Of a DNA stretch of 64,000 nt, positions 23,601 to 37,800 are shown piece after piece; within the stretch, counting starts at the first letter, position 1, and each line of letters opens with the position of its first letter. Below the pieces are notes generated by a model, which worked only from the letters and a program-made list of their open reading frames with translations, was not told the origin of the DNA and made no database searches. Origin of the DNA: Ascidia mentula (lineage: Eukaryota > Chordata > Ascidiacea > Phlebobranchia > Ascidiidae). The stretch spans positions 7,073,001 to 7,137,000 of the forward strand of contig OX387205.1 of assembly GCA_947561715.1 (NCBI GenBank), read 5' to 3'. The position numbers and the translations under genes are program-made.

Positions 23601-24733
23601 ACGTTGTTCAACCGCAAACTCAGTACTGGAGTATCAGCGTTTTCCACTGTATAATAAAGCTTGTACTGAAAAAAAATATTTTTGATCGAAAAGTCATATA
23701 CTGCAAAATGGACATGTGCTGAAATCGCATGGTTACATACGTTGTGCAACCGCAAACTCAGTACTGGAGTATCAGCGTTTTCCACTGTATAATAAAGCTT
23801 GTTCTGAAAAAAAATATTTTTTATCGAAAAGTCATATACTGCAAAATGGACAAGTGCTGAAATCGCATGGTTACATACGTTGTGCAACCGCAAACTCAGT
23901 ACTGGATTATCAGCGTTTTCCACTGTATAATAAAGCTTGTACTGAAAATAAATATTTTTTATCGAAAAGTCATATACTGCAAAATGGACAAGTGCTGAAA
24001 GCGCATATGTTACATACGTTGTGCAACCGCAAACGCAATACTGGAGTATCAGCGTTTTCCACTGTATAGTAAAGCTTGTAATGAAAAAAAACATTTTTTA
24101 TCGAAAAGTCATTTCCTGCAAAATGGACAAGTGCTGAAATCGCACAGTTACATACGTTGTGCAACCGCAAAAGCAATACTGGAGTATCAGCGTTTTCCAC
24201 TGTATAATAAAGCTTGTACTGAAAAAAAATATTTTTGATCGAAAAGTCATTTCCTGCAAAATGGACAAGTGCTGAAATCGCATAGTTACATACGTTGTGC
24301 AACCGCAAACTCAGTACTGGAGTATCAGCGTTTTCCACTGTATAATAAAGCTTGTACTGAAAAAAAATATTTTTTATCGAAAAGTCATATACTGCAAAAT
24401 GGACATGTGCTGAAATCGCATGGTTACATACGTTGTGCAACCGCAAACTCAGTACTGGAGTATCAGCGTTTTCCACTGTATAATAAAGCTTGTTCTGAAA
24501 AAAAAAATTTTTTTTGAAAAGTCATATACTGCAAAATGGACAAGTGCTGAAATCGCATGGTTACATACGTTGTGCAACCGCAAACTCAGTACTGGAGTAT
24601 CAGCGTTTTCCACTGTATAATAAAGCTTGTACTGAAAAAAAATATTTTTTATCGAAAAGTCATATACTGCAAAATGGACAAGTGCTGAAAGCGCATAGTT
24701 ACATAAGTTGTGCAACCGCAAACGCAATACTGG

Positions 24734-27465
24734 AGTATCAGCGTTTTCCACTGTATAATAAACTTGTACAGAAAAAAAATATTTTTTATCGGAAAGTCAT
24801 ATACTGCAAAATGGACAAGTGCTGAAAGCGCATAGTTACATAAGTTGTGCAACCGCAAATTCAGTACTGGAGTATCAGCGTTTTCCACTGTATAATAAAG
24901 CTTGTACTGAAAAAAAATATTTTTGATCGAAAAGTCATATACTGCAAAATGGACATGTGCTGAAATCGCATGGTTACATACGTTGTGCAACCGCAAACTC
25001 AGTACTGGATTATCAGCGTTTTCCACTGTATAATAAAGCTTGTACTGAAAAAAAATATTTTTTATCGAAAAGTCATATACTGCAAAATGGACAAGTGCTG
25101 AAAGCGCATATGTTACATACGTTGTGCAACCGCAAACGCAATACTGGAGTATCAGCGTTTTCCACTGTATAGTAAAGCTTGTAATGAAAAAAAATATTTT
25201 TTATCGAAAAGTCATTTCCTGCAAAATGGACAAGTGCTGAAATCGCACAGTTACATACGTTGTGCAACCGCAAAAGCAATACTGGAGTATCAGCGTTTTC
25301 CACTGTATAATAAAGCTTGTACTGAAAAAAAATATTTTTTATCGAAAAGTCATATACTGCAAATTGGACATGTGCTGAAATCGCATGGTTACATACGTTG
25401 TGCAACCGCAAACTCAGTACTGGAGTATCAGCGTTTTCCACTGTATAATAAAGCTTGTTCTGAAAAAAAATATTTTTTATCGAAAAGTCATATACTGCAA
25501 AATGGACAAGTGCTGAAATCGCATAGTTACATACGTTGTGCAACCGCAAACGCAATACTGGAGTATCAGCGTTTTCCACTGTATAGTAAAGCTTGTAATG
25601 AAAAAAAATATTTTTTATCGAAAAGTCATTTCCTGCAAAATGGACAAGAGCTGAAATCGCACAGTTACATACGTTGTGCAACCGCAAAAGCAATACTGGA
25701 GTATCAGCGTTTTCCACTGTATAATAAAGCTTGTACTGAAAAAAAATATTTTTTATCGAAAAGTCATATACTGCAAATTGGACATGTGCTGAAATCGCAT
25801 GGTTACATACGTTGTGCAACCGCAAACTCAGTACTGGAGTATCAGCGTTTTCCACTGTATAATAAAGCTTGTTCTGAAAAAAAATATTTTTTATCGAAAA
25901 GTCATATACTGCAAAATGGACAAGTGCTGAAATCGCATAGTTACATACGTTGTGCAACCGCAAACGCAATACTGGAGTATCAGCGTTTTCCACTGTATAG
26001 TAAAGCTTGTAATGAAAAAAAATATTTTTTATCGAAAAGTCATTTCCTGCAAAATGGACAAGTGCTGAAATCGCACAGTTACATACGTTGTGCAACCGCA
26101 AAAGCAATACTGGAGTATCAGCGTTTTCCACTGTATAATAAAGCTTGTACTGAAAAAAAATATTTTTTATCGAAAAGTCATATACTGCAAAATGGACAAG
26201 TGCTGAAAGCGCATAGTTACATACGTTGTTCAACCGCAAACTCGGTACTGGAGTATCAGCGTTTTCCACTGTATAATAAAGCTTGTAATGAAAAAAAATA
26301 TTTTTTATCGAAAAGTCATATACTGCAAAATGGATAAGTGCTGAAAGCGCATAGTTACATACGTTGTTCAACCGCAAACTCAGTACTGGAGTATCAGCGT
26401 TTTCCACTGTATAATAAAGCTTGTAATGAAAAAAAATATTTTTTATCGAAAAGTCATATACTGCAAAATGGACAAGTGCTGAAATCGCACAGTCACATAC
26501 GTTGTGCAACCGCAAAAAGCAATACTGGAGTATCAGCGTTTACCACTGTATAATAAAGCTTGTACTGAAAAAAAATATTTTTTATCGAAAAGTCATATAC
26601 TGCAAAATGGACAAGTGCTGAAATCGCATAGTTACATACGTTGTGCAACCGCAAACTCAGTGCTGGAGTATCAGGGTTTTCCACTGTATAATAAAGCTTG
26701 TACTGAAAAAAAACATTTTTTATCGAAAAGTCATATACTGCAAAATGGACAAGTGCTGAAATCGCACAGTTACATACGTTGTGCAACCGCAAACTCAGTA
26801 CTGGAGTATCAGCGTTTTCCACTGTATAATAAAGCTTGTACTGAAAAAAAAAATTTTTTATCGAAAAGTCATATACTGCAAAATGGACAAGTGCTGAAAT
26901 CGCATGGTTACATACGTTGTGCAACCGCAAACTCAGTACTGGAGTATCAGCGTTTTCCACTGTATAATAAAGCTTGTACAGAAAAAAAATATTTATTATC
27001 GGAAAGTCATATACTGCAAAATGGACAAGTGCTGAAATCGCATAGTTACATACGTTGAGCAACCGCAAAAGCAATACTGGAGTACCAGCATTTTCCACAG
27101 TATAATAAAGCTTGTACTAAAAAAAAATATTTTTTATCGAAAAGTCATATACTGCAAAATGGACAAGTGCTGAAATCGCATAGTTACATACGTCGTGCAA
27201 CCGCAAACTCAGTACTGGAGTATCAGCGTTTTCCACTGTATAATAAAGCTTGTACTGAAAAAAAATATTTTTTATCGAAAAGTCATATACTGCAAAATGG
27301 ACATGTGCTGAAATCGCATGGTTACATACGTTGTGCAACCGCAAACTCAGTACTGGAGTATCAGCGTTTTCCACTGTATAATAAAGCTTGTTCTGAAAAC
27401 AAATATTTTTTATCGAAAAGTCATATACTGCAAAATGGACAAGTGCTGAAATCGCATGGTTACAT
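24734..27465 (+). repeat. Higher-order block, copy 2 (period 3,864 bp = 28 units)
   Basis: Partner of 20870-23600. Near identity over about 2.7 kb with only scattered single differences, against many between random units of the array, indicates a recent block duplication. Confidence 0.85.
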
Positions 27466-30400
27466 ACGTTGTGCAACCGCAAACTCAGTACTGGAGTATC
27501 AGCGTTTTCCACTGTATAATAAAGCTTGTACTGAAAAAAAATATTTTTTATCGAAAAGTCATATACTGCAAAATGGACAAGTGCTGAAAGCGCATAGTTA
27601 CATAAGTTGTGCAACCGCAAACGCAATACTGGAGTATCAGCGTTTTCCACTGTATAATAAAGCTTGCAATGAAAAAAAATATTTTTTATCGAAAAGTCAT
27701 ATACTGCAAAATGGACAAGTGCTGAAATCGCATAGTTACATACGTCGTGCAACCGCAAACTCAGTACTGGAGTATCAGCGTTTTCCACTGTATAATAAAG
27801 CTTGTACTGAAAAAAAATATTTTTTATCGAAAAGTCATATACTGCAAATTGGACATGTGCTGAAATCGCATGGTTACATACGTTGTGCAACCGCAAACTC
27901 AGTACTGGAGTATCAGCGTTTTCCACTGTATAATAAAGCTTGTTCTAAAAAAAAAATATTTTTTATCGAAAAGTCATATATTGCAAAATGGACAAGTGCT
28001 GAAATCGCATGGTTACATACGTTGTGCAACCGCAAACTCAGTACTGGAGTATCAGCGTTTTCCACTGTATAATAAAGCTTGTACTGAAAAAAAATATTTT
28101 TGATCGAAAAGTCATATACTGCAAAATGGACATGTGCTGAAATCGCATGGTTACATACGTTGTGCAACCGCAAACTCAGTACTGGAGTATCAGCGTTTTC
28201 CACTGTATAATAAAGCTTGTTCTGAAAAAAAATATTTTTTATCGAAAAGTCATATACTGCAAAATGGACAAGTGCTGAAATCGCATGGTTACATACGTTG
28301 TGCAACCGCAAACTCAGTACTGGATTATCAGCGTTTTCCACTGTATAATAAAGCTTGTACTGAAAATAAAAATTTTTTATCGAAAAGTCATATACTGCAA
28401 AATGGACAAGTGCTGAAAGCGCATATGTTACATACGTTGTGCAACCGCAAACGCAATACTGGAGTATCAGCGTTTTCCACTGTATAGTAAAGCTTGTAAT
28501 GAAAAAAAACATTTTTTATCGAAAAGTCATTTCCTGCAAAATGGACAAGTGCTGAAATCGCACAGTTACATACGTTGTGCAACCGCAAAAGCAATACTGG
28601 AGTATCAGCGTTTTCCACTGTATAATAAAGCTTGTACTGAAAAAAAATATTTTTTATCGAAAAGTCATATACTGCAAATTGGACATGTGCTGAAATCGCA
28701 TGGTTACATACGTTGTGCAACCGCAAACTCAGTACTGGAGTATCAGCGTTTTCCACTGTATAATAAAGCTTGTTCTGAAAAAAAATATTTTTTATCGAAA
28801 AGTCATATATTGCAAAATGGACAAGTGCTGAAATCGCATGGTTACATACGTTGTGCAACCGCAAACTCAGTACTGGAGTATCAGCGTTTTCCACTGTATA
28901 ATAAAGCTTGTACTGAAAAAAAATATTTTTGATCGAAAAGTCATATACTGCAAAATGGACATGTGCTGAAATCGCATGGTTACATACGTTGTGCAACCGC
29001 AAACTCAGTACTGGAGTATCAGCGTTTTCCACTGTATAATAAAGCTTGTTCTGAAAAAAAATATTTTTTATCGAAAAGTCATATACTGCAAAATGGACAA
29101 GTGCTGAAATCGCGTGGTTACATACGTTGTGCAACCGCAAACTCAGTACTGGATTATCAGCGTTTTCCACTGTATAATAAAGCTTGTACTGAAAAAAAAT
29201 ATTTTTTATCGAAAAGTCATATACTGCAAAATGGACAAGTGCTGAAATCGCATAGTTACATACGTTGTGCAACCGCAAACGCAATACTGGAGTATCAGCG
29301 TTTTCCACTGTATAGTAAAGCTTGTAATGAAAAAAAATATTTTTTATCGAAAAGTCATTTCCTGCAAAATGGACAAGTGCTGAAATCGCACAGTTACATA
29401 CGTTGTGCAACCGCAAAAGCAATACTGGAGTATCAGCGTTTTCCACTGTATAATAAAGCTTGTACTGAAAAAAAATATTTTTTATCGAAAAGTCATATAC
29501 TGCAAATTGGACATGTGCTGAAATCGCATGGTTACATACGTTGTGCAACCGCAAACTCAGTACTGGAGTATCAGCGTTTTCCACTGTATAATAAAGCTTG
29601 TTCTGAAAAAAAATATTTTTTATCGAAAAGTCATATACTGCAAAATGGACAAGTGCTGAAATCGCATAGTTACATACGTTGTGCAACCGCAAACGCAATA
29701 CTGGAGTATCAGCGTTTTCCACTGTATAGTAAAGCTTGTAATGAAAAAAAATATTTTTTATCGAAAAGACATTTCCTGCAAAATGGACAAGTGCTGAAAT
29801 CGCACAGTTACATACGTTGTGCAACCGCAAAAGCAATACTGGAGTATCAGCGTTTTCCACTGTATAATAAAGCTTGTACTGAAAAAAAATATTTTTTATC
29901 GAAAAGTCATATACTGCAAAATGGACAAGTGCTGAAAGCGCATAGTTACATACGTTGTTCAACCGCAAACACGGTACTGGAGTATCAGCGTTTTCCACGG
30001 TATAATAAAGCTTGTAATGAAAAAAAATATTTTTTATCGAAAAGTCATATACTGCAAAATGGATAAGTGCTGAAAGCGCATAGTTACATACGTTGTTCAA
30101 CCGCAAACTCAGTACTGGAGTATCAGCGTTTTCCACTGTATAATAAAGCTTGTACTAAAAAAAAATATTTTTTATCGAAAAGTCATATACTGCAAAATGG
30201 ACAAGTGCTGAAATCGCATAGTTACATACGTCGTGCAACCGCAAACTCAGTACTGGAGTATCAGCGTTTTCCACTGTATAATAAAGCTTGTACTGAAAAA
30301 AAATATTTTTTATCGAAAAGTCATATACTGCAAAATGGACATGTGCTGAAATCGCATGGTTACATACGTTGTGCAACCGCAAACTCAGTACTGGAGTATC

Positions 30401-33400
30401 AGCGTTTTCCACTGTATAATAAAGCTTGTTCTGAAAAAAAATATTTTTTATCGAAAAGTCATATATTGCAAAATGGACAAGTGCTGAAATCGCATGGTTA
30501 CATACGTTGTGCAACCGCAAACTCAGTACTGGAGTATCAGCGTTTTCCACTGTATAATAAAGCTTGTACTGAAAAAAAATATTTTTTATCGAAAAGTCAT
30601 ATACTGCAAAATGGACAAGTGCTGAAAGCGCATGGTTACATAAGTTGTGCAACCGCAAACGCAATACTGGAGTATCAGCGTTTTCCACTGTATAATAAAG
30701 CTTGTAATGAAAAAAAATATTTTTTATCGAAAAGTCATATACTGCAAAATGGACAAGTGCTGAAATCGCATGGTTACATACGTTGTGCAACCGTAAACTC
30801 AGTACTGGATTATCAGCGTTTTCCACTGTATAATAAAGCTTGTACTGAAAAAAAATATTTTTTATCGAAAAGTCATATACTGCAAAATGGACAAGTGCTG
30901 AAAGCGCATATGTTACATACGTTGTGCAACCGCAAACGCAATACTGGAGTATCAGCGTTTTCCACTGTATAGTAAAGCTTGTAATGAAAAAAAACATTTT
31001 TTATCGAAAAGTCATTTCCTGCAAAATGGACAACTGCTGAAATCGCACAGTTACATACGTTGTGCAACCGCAAAAGCAATACTGGAGTATCAGCGTTTTC
31101 CACTGTATAATAAAGCTTGTACTGAAAAAAAATATTTTTTATCGAAAAATCATATACTGCAAATTGGACATGTGCTGAAATCGCATGGTTACATACGTTG
31201 TGCAACCGCAAACTCAGTACTGGAGTATCAGCGTTTTCCACTGTATAATAAAGCTTGTTCTGAAAAAAAATTTTTTTTATCGAAAAGTCATATATTGCAA
31301 AATGGACAAGTGCTGAAATCGCATGGTTACATACGTTGTGCAACCGCAAACTCAGTACTGGAGTATCAGCGTTTTCCACTGTATAATAAAGCTTGTACTG
31401 AAAAAAAATATTTTTGATCGAAAAGTCATATACTGCAAAATGGACATGTGCTGAAATCGCATGGTTACATACGTTGTGCAACCGCAAACTCAGTACTGGA
31501 GTATCAGCGTTTTCCACTGTATAATAAAGCTTGTTCTGAAAAAAAATATTTTTTATCGAAAAGTCATATACTGCAAAATGGACAAGTGCTGAAATCGCAT
31601 GGTTACATACGTTGTGCAACCGCAAACTCAGTACTGGATTATCAGCGTTTTCCACTGTATAATAAAGCTTGTACTGAAAAAAAATATTTTTTATCGAAAA
31701 GTCATATACTGCAAAATGGACAAGTGCTGAAAGCGCATATGTTACATACGTTGTGCAACCGCAAACGCAATACTGGAGTATCAGCGTTTTCCACTGAATA
31801 GTAAAGCTTGTAATGAAAAAAAATATTTTTTATCGAAAAGTCATTTCCTGCAAAATGGACAAGTGCTGAAATCGCACAGTTACATACGTTGTGCAACCGC
31901 AAAAGCAATACTGGAGTATCAGCGTTTTCCACTGTATAATAAAGCTTGTACTGAAAAAAAATATTTTTTATCGAAAAGTCATATACTGCAAAATGGACAA
32001 GTGCTGAAATCGCACAGTTACATACGTTGTGCAACCGCAAACTCAGTACTGGAGTATCAGCGTTTTCCACTGTATAATAAAGCTTGTAAAGAAAAAAAAT
32101 ATTTTTTATCGAAAAGTCATATACTGCAAAATGGACAAGTGCTGAAAGCGCATAGTTACATACGTTGTGCAACCGCAAACTCAGTACTGGAGTATCAGCG
32201 TTTTCCACTGTTTCGTAAAGCTTGTAATGAAAAAAAATATTTTTTATCGAAAAGTCATTTCCTGCAAAATGGACAAGTGCTGAAATCGCACAGTTACATA
32301 CGTTGTGCAACCGCAAAAGCAATACTGGAGTATCAGCGTTTTCCACTGTATAATAAAGCTTGTACTGAAAAAAAATATTTTTGATCGAAAAGTCATATAC
32401 TGCAAAATGGACATGTGCTGAAATCGCATGGTTACATACGTTGTGCAACCGCAAACTCAGTACTGGATTATCAGCGTTTTCCACTGTATAATAAAGCTTG
32501 TACTGAAAAAAAATATTTTTTATCGAAAAGTCATATACTGCAAAATGGACAAGTGCTGAAAGCGCATATGTTACATACGTTGTGCAACCGCAAACGCAAT
32601 ACTGGAGTATCAGCGTTTTCCACTGTATAGTAAAGCTTGTAATGAAAAAAAATATTTTTTATCGAAAATTCATTTCCTGCAAAATGGACAAGTGCTGAAA
32701 TCGCACAGTTACATACGTTGTGCAACCGCAAAAGCAATACTGGAGTATCAGCGTTTTCCACTGTATAATAAAGCTTGTACTGAAAAAAAATATTTTTTAT
32801 CGAAAAGTCATATACTGCAAATTGGACATGTGCTGAAATCGCATGGTTACATACGTTGTGCAACCGCAAACTCAGTACTGGAGTATCAGCGTTTTCCACT
32901 GTATAATAAAGCTTGTTCTGAAAAAAAATATCTTTTATCGAAAAGTCATATACTGCAAAATGGACAAGTGCTGAAATCGCATAGTTACATACGTTGTGCA
33001 ACCGCAAACGCAATACTGGAGTATCAGCGTTTTCCACTGTATAGTAAAGCTTGTAATGAAAAAAAATATTTTTTATCGAAAAGTCATTTCCTGCAAAATG
33101 GACAAGTGCTGAAATCGCACAGTTACATACGTTGTGCAACCGCAAAAGCAATACTGGAGTATCAGCGTTTTCCACTGTATAATAAAGCTTGTACTGAAAA
33201 AAAATATTTTTTATCGAAAAGTCATATCCTGCAAAATGGACAAGTGCTGAAATCGCACAGTTACATACGATGTGCAACCGCAAACTCAGTACTGGAATAT
33301 CAGCGTTTTCCACTGTATAATAAAGCTTGTAAAGAAAAAAAATATTTTTTATCGAAAAGTCATATACTGCAAAATGGACAAGTGCTGAAAGCGCATAGTT

Positions 33401-34152
33401 ACATACGTTGTGCAACCGCAAACTCAGTACTGGAGTATCAGCGTTTTCCACTGTATAATAAAGCTTGTAATGAAAAAAAATATTTTTTATCGAAAAGTCA
33501 TATACTGCAAAATGGACAAGTGCTGAAATCGCACAGTCACATACGTTGTGCAACCGCAAAAGCAATACTGGAGTATCAGCGTTTTCCACTGTATAATAAA
33601 GCTTGTACTGAAAAAAAATATTTTTTATCGAAAAGTCATATACTGCAAAATGGACAAGTGCTGAAATCGCATAGTTACATACGTTGTGCAACCGCAAACT
33701 CAGTGCTGGAGTATCAGGGTTTTCCACTGTATAATAAAGCTTGTACTGAAAAAAAAACATTTTTTATCGAAAAGTCATATACTGCAAAATGGACAAGTGC
33801 TCAAATCGCACAGTTACATACGTTGTGCAACCACAAAAGCAATACTGGAGTATCAGCGTTTACCACTGTATAATAAAGCTTGTACTGAAAAAAAATATTT
33901 TTTATCGAAAAGTCATATACTGCAAAATGGACAAGTGCTGAAATCGCATGGTTACATACGTTGTGCAACCTCAAACTTAGTACTGGAGTATCAGCGTTTT
34001 CCACTGTATAATAAAGCTTGTTCTGAAAAAAAATATTTTTTATCGAAAAGTCATATACTGCAAAATGGACAAGTGCTGAAATCGCATAGTTACATACGTT
34101 GTGCAACCGCAAACGCAATACTGGAGTATTAACGTTTTCCACTGTATAATAA

Positions 34153-34224
34153 TATGCGCTTTCAGCACTTGTCCATTTTGCATATATGACTTTTCGAAAA
34201 AAATATTTTTTTTCAGTACAAGCT
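34153..34224. other. Satellite orientation switch (inverted-repeat centre)
   Basis: Left of 34152 all units read plus; right of it all read minus. The plus array stops in the middle of a unit at CTGTATAATAA. The next bases, TATGCGCTTTCAGCAC, already belong to the opposite orientation at another unit phase. The reverse complement of the left edge, TTATTATACAGTGG, starts at 34225, so the centre is an inverted repeat with a spacer of about 72 bp. The first minus unit is atypical: GCATATATGAC lacks AG, and there is an altered A-run. Both arms are satellite for many kilobases. Confidence 0.9.
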
Positions 34225-34849
34225 TTATTATACAGTGGAAAACGCTGATACTCCAGTAATGAGTTTGCGGTTGCACAACGTATGTAACTATGCGATTTCA
34301 GCACTTGTCCATTTTGCAGTATATGACTTTTCGATAAAAAATATTTTTTTTTAGTACAAGCTTTATTATACAGTGGAAAACGCTGGTACTCCAGTATTGC
34401 TTTTGCGGTTGCACAACGTATGTAACCATGCGATTTCAGCACTTGTCCATTTTGCAGTATATGACTTTTCGATAAAAAATATTTTTTTTCTGTACAAGCT
34501 TTATTATACAGTGGAAAACGCTGATACTCCAGTACTGAGTTTGCGGTTGCACAACGTATGTAACCATGCGATTTCAGCACATGTCCATTTTGCAGTATAT
34601 GACTTTTCGATAAAATATATTTTTTTTCATTACAAGCTTTATTATACAGTGGAAAACGCTAATACTCCAGTATTGCGTTTGCGGTTGCACAACGTATGTA
34701 ACTATGCGATTTCAGCACTTGTCCATTTTGCAGTATATGACTTTTCGATAAAAAATATTTTTTTTCATTACAAGCTTTATTATACCGTGGAAAACGCTGA
34801 TACTCCAGTACTGAGTTTGCGGTTGCACAACGTATGTGACTATGCGATT

Positions 34850-37800
34850 TCAGCACTTGTCCATTTTGCAGTATATGACTTTTCGATAAAAAATATTTTT
34901 TTTTAGTACAAGTTTATTATACAGTGGAAAACGCTGATACTCCAGTACTGAGTTTGCGGTTGCACAACGTATGTAACTATGCGATTTCAGCACTTGTCCA
35001 TTTTGCAGTATATGACTTTTCGATAAAAAATATTTTTTTTCATGACAAGCTTTATTATACCGTGGAAAACGCTGATACTCCAGTATTGCGTTTGCGGTTG
35101 CACAACGTATGTAACTATGCGCTTTCAACACTTGTCCATTTTGCAGTATATGACTTTTCGATAAAAAATATTTTTTTTCAGTATAAGCTTTATTATGCAG
35201 TGGAAAACGCTGATACTCCAGTACTGAGTTTGCGGTTGCACAACGTATGTACCCATGCGATTTCAGCACTTGTCCATTTTGCAGTATATGACTTTTCGAT
35301 AAAAAATATTTTTTTTTAATACAAGCTTTATTATACAGTGGAAAACGCTGATACTCCAGTACTGAGTTTGCGGTTGCACAACGTATGTAACCATGCGATT
35401 TCAGCACATGTCCATTTTGCAGTATATGACTTTTCGAAAAAAAATATTTTTTTTCATTACAAGCTTTATTATACAGTGGAAAACGCTGATACTCCAGTAT
35501 TGCGTTTGCGGTTGCACAACGTATGTAACTATGCGCTTTCAGCACTTGTCCATTTTGCAGTATATGACTTTTCGATAAAAAATTTTTTTTTTCAGTACAA
35601 GTTTTATTATACAGTGGAAAACGCTGATACTCCAGTATTGCTTTTGCGGTTGCACAACGTATGTAACTGTGCGATTTCAGCACTTGTCCATTTTGCAGTA
35701 TATGACTTTTCGATAAAAAATATTTTTTTTCATTACAAGCTTTATTATACAGTGGAAAACGCTGATACTCCAGTATTGCGTTTGCGGTTGCACAACGTAT
35801 GTAACTATGCGCTTTCAGCACTTGTCCATTTTGCAGTATATCACTTTTCGATAAAAAATATTTTTTTTCAGTACAAGCTTTATTATACAGTGGAAAACGC
35901 TGATACTCCAGTACTAAGTTTGCGGTTGCACAACGTATGTAACCATGCGATTTCAGCACTTGTCCATTTTGCAGTATATGACTTTTCGATAAAAAATATT
36001 TTTTTTTAGTACAAGCTTTATTATACAGTGGAAAACGCTGATACTCCAGTATTGCTTTTGCGGTTGCACAACGTATGTAACTGTGCGATTTCAGCACTTG
36101 TCCATTTTGCAGGAAATGACTTTTCGATAAAAAATATTTTTTTTCATTACAAGCTTTACTATACAGTGGAAAACGCTGATACTCCAGTATTGCTTTTGCG
36201 GTTGCACAACGTATGTAACTATGCGCTTTCAGCACTTGTCCATTTTGCAGTATATGACTTTTCGATAAAAAATTTTTTTTTCAGTACAAGCTTTATTATA
36301 CAGTGGAAAACGCTGATAATCCAGTACTGAGTTTGCGGTTGCACAACGTATGTAACCATGCGATTTCAGCACTTGTCCATTTTGCAGTATATGACTTTTC
36401 GATAAAAAATATTTTTTTTCAGAACAAGCTTTATTATACAGTGGAAAACGCTGATACTCCAGTAATGAGTTTGCGGTTGCACAAGGTATGTAACCATGCG
36501 ATTTCAGCACATGTCCATTTTGCAGTATATAACTTTTCGATAAAAAATATTTTTTTTCAGTACAAGCTTTATTATACAGTGGAAAACGCTGATACTCCAG
36601 TACTGAGTTTGCGGTTGCACAACGTATGTAACTATGCGATTTCAGCACTTGTCCATTTTGCAGTATATGACTTTTCGATAAAAAATATTTTTTTTTAGTA
36701 CAAGCTTTATTATACAGTGGAAAACGCTGATACTCCAGTACAGAGTTTGCGGTTGCACAACGTATGTAACCATGCGATTTCAGCATATGTCCATTTTGCA
36801 GTATATGACTTTTCGATAAAAAATATTTTTTTTCATTACAAGCTTTATTATACAGTGGAAAACGCTAATACTCCAGTATTGCGTTTGCGGTTGCACAACG
36901 TATGTAACTATGCGATTTCAGCACTTGTCCATTTTGCAGTATATGACTTTTCGATAAAAAATATTTTTTTTCAGTACAAGCTTTATTATACAGTGGAAAA
37001 CGCTGATACTCCAGTACTGAGTTTGCGGTTGTACAACGTATGTGACTATGCGATTTCAACACTTGTCCATTTTGCAGTATATGACTTTTCGATAAAAAAT
37101 ATTTTTTTTCAGTACAAGCTTTAATTTATTATACAGTGGAAAACGCTGATACTCCAGTACTGAGTTTGCGGTTGCACAACGTATGTAACTATGCGATTTC
37201 AGCACTTGTCCATTTTGCAGTATATGACTTTTCGATAAAAAATATTTTTTTTTAGTACAAGCTTTATTATACAGTGGAAAACGCTGGTACTCCAGTATTG
37301 CTTTTGCGGTTGAACAACGTATGTAACTATGCGATTTCAGCACTTGTCCATTTTGCAGTATATGACTTTTCGATAAAAAATATTTTTTTTCTGTACAAGT
37401 TTATTATACAGTGGAAAACGCTGATACTCCAGTACTGAGTTTGCGGTTGCACAACGTATGTAACTATGCGATTTCAGCACTTGTCCATTTTGCAGTATAT
37501 GACTTTTCGATAAAAAATATTTTTTTTCATTACAAGCTTTATTATACCGTGGAAAACGCTGATACTCCAGTATTGCGTTTGCGGTTGCACAACGTATGTA
37601 ACTATGCGCTTTCAGCACTTGTCCATTTTGCAGTATATGACTTTTCGATGAAAAATATTTTTTTTCAGTATAAGCTTTATTATACAGTGGAAAACGCTGA
37701 TACTCCAGTACTGAGTTTGCGGTTGCACAACGTATGTAACCATGCGATTTCAGCACTTGTCCATTTTGCAGTATATGACTTTTCGATAAAAAATATTTTT

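Larger units (their letters stand above)
18071..34152 (+). repeat. 138-bp satellite array, plus orientation, segment 3
   Basis: About 117 units from the BEL/Pao element to the orientation switch. It contains clear higher-order structure. A unit with GGATAAG (instead of GGACAAG) recurs at about 19711, 22471, 26335 and 30063, that is at spacings of 20, 28 and about 27 units. A TTTTTGATCG variant recurs at about 21057, 23681, 24232, 24920, 28099, 28928, 31413 and 32380. No gene is seen in this stretch. Confidence 0.97.

Noticed and set aside
34153-34224. Perfect palindrome at the orientation switch
   Set aside because: The arms meet at different unit phases, so the symmetry starts only outside a spacer of about 72 bp.
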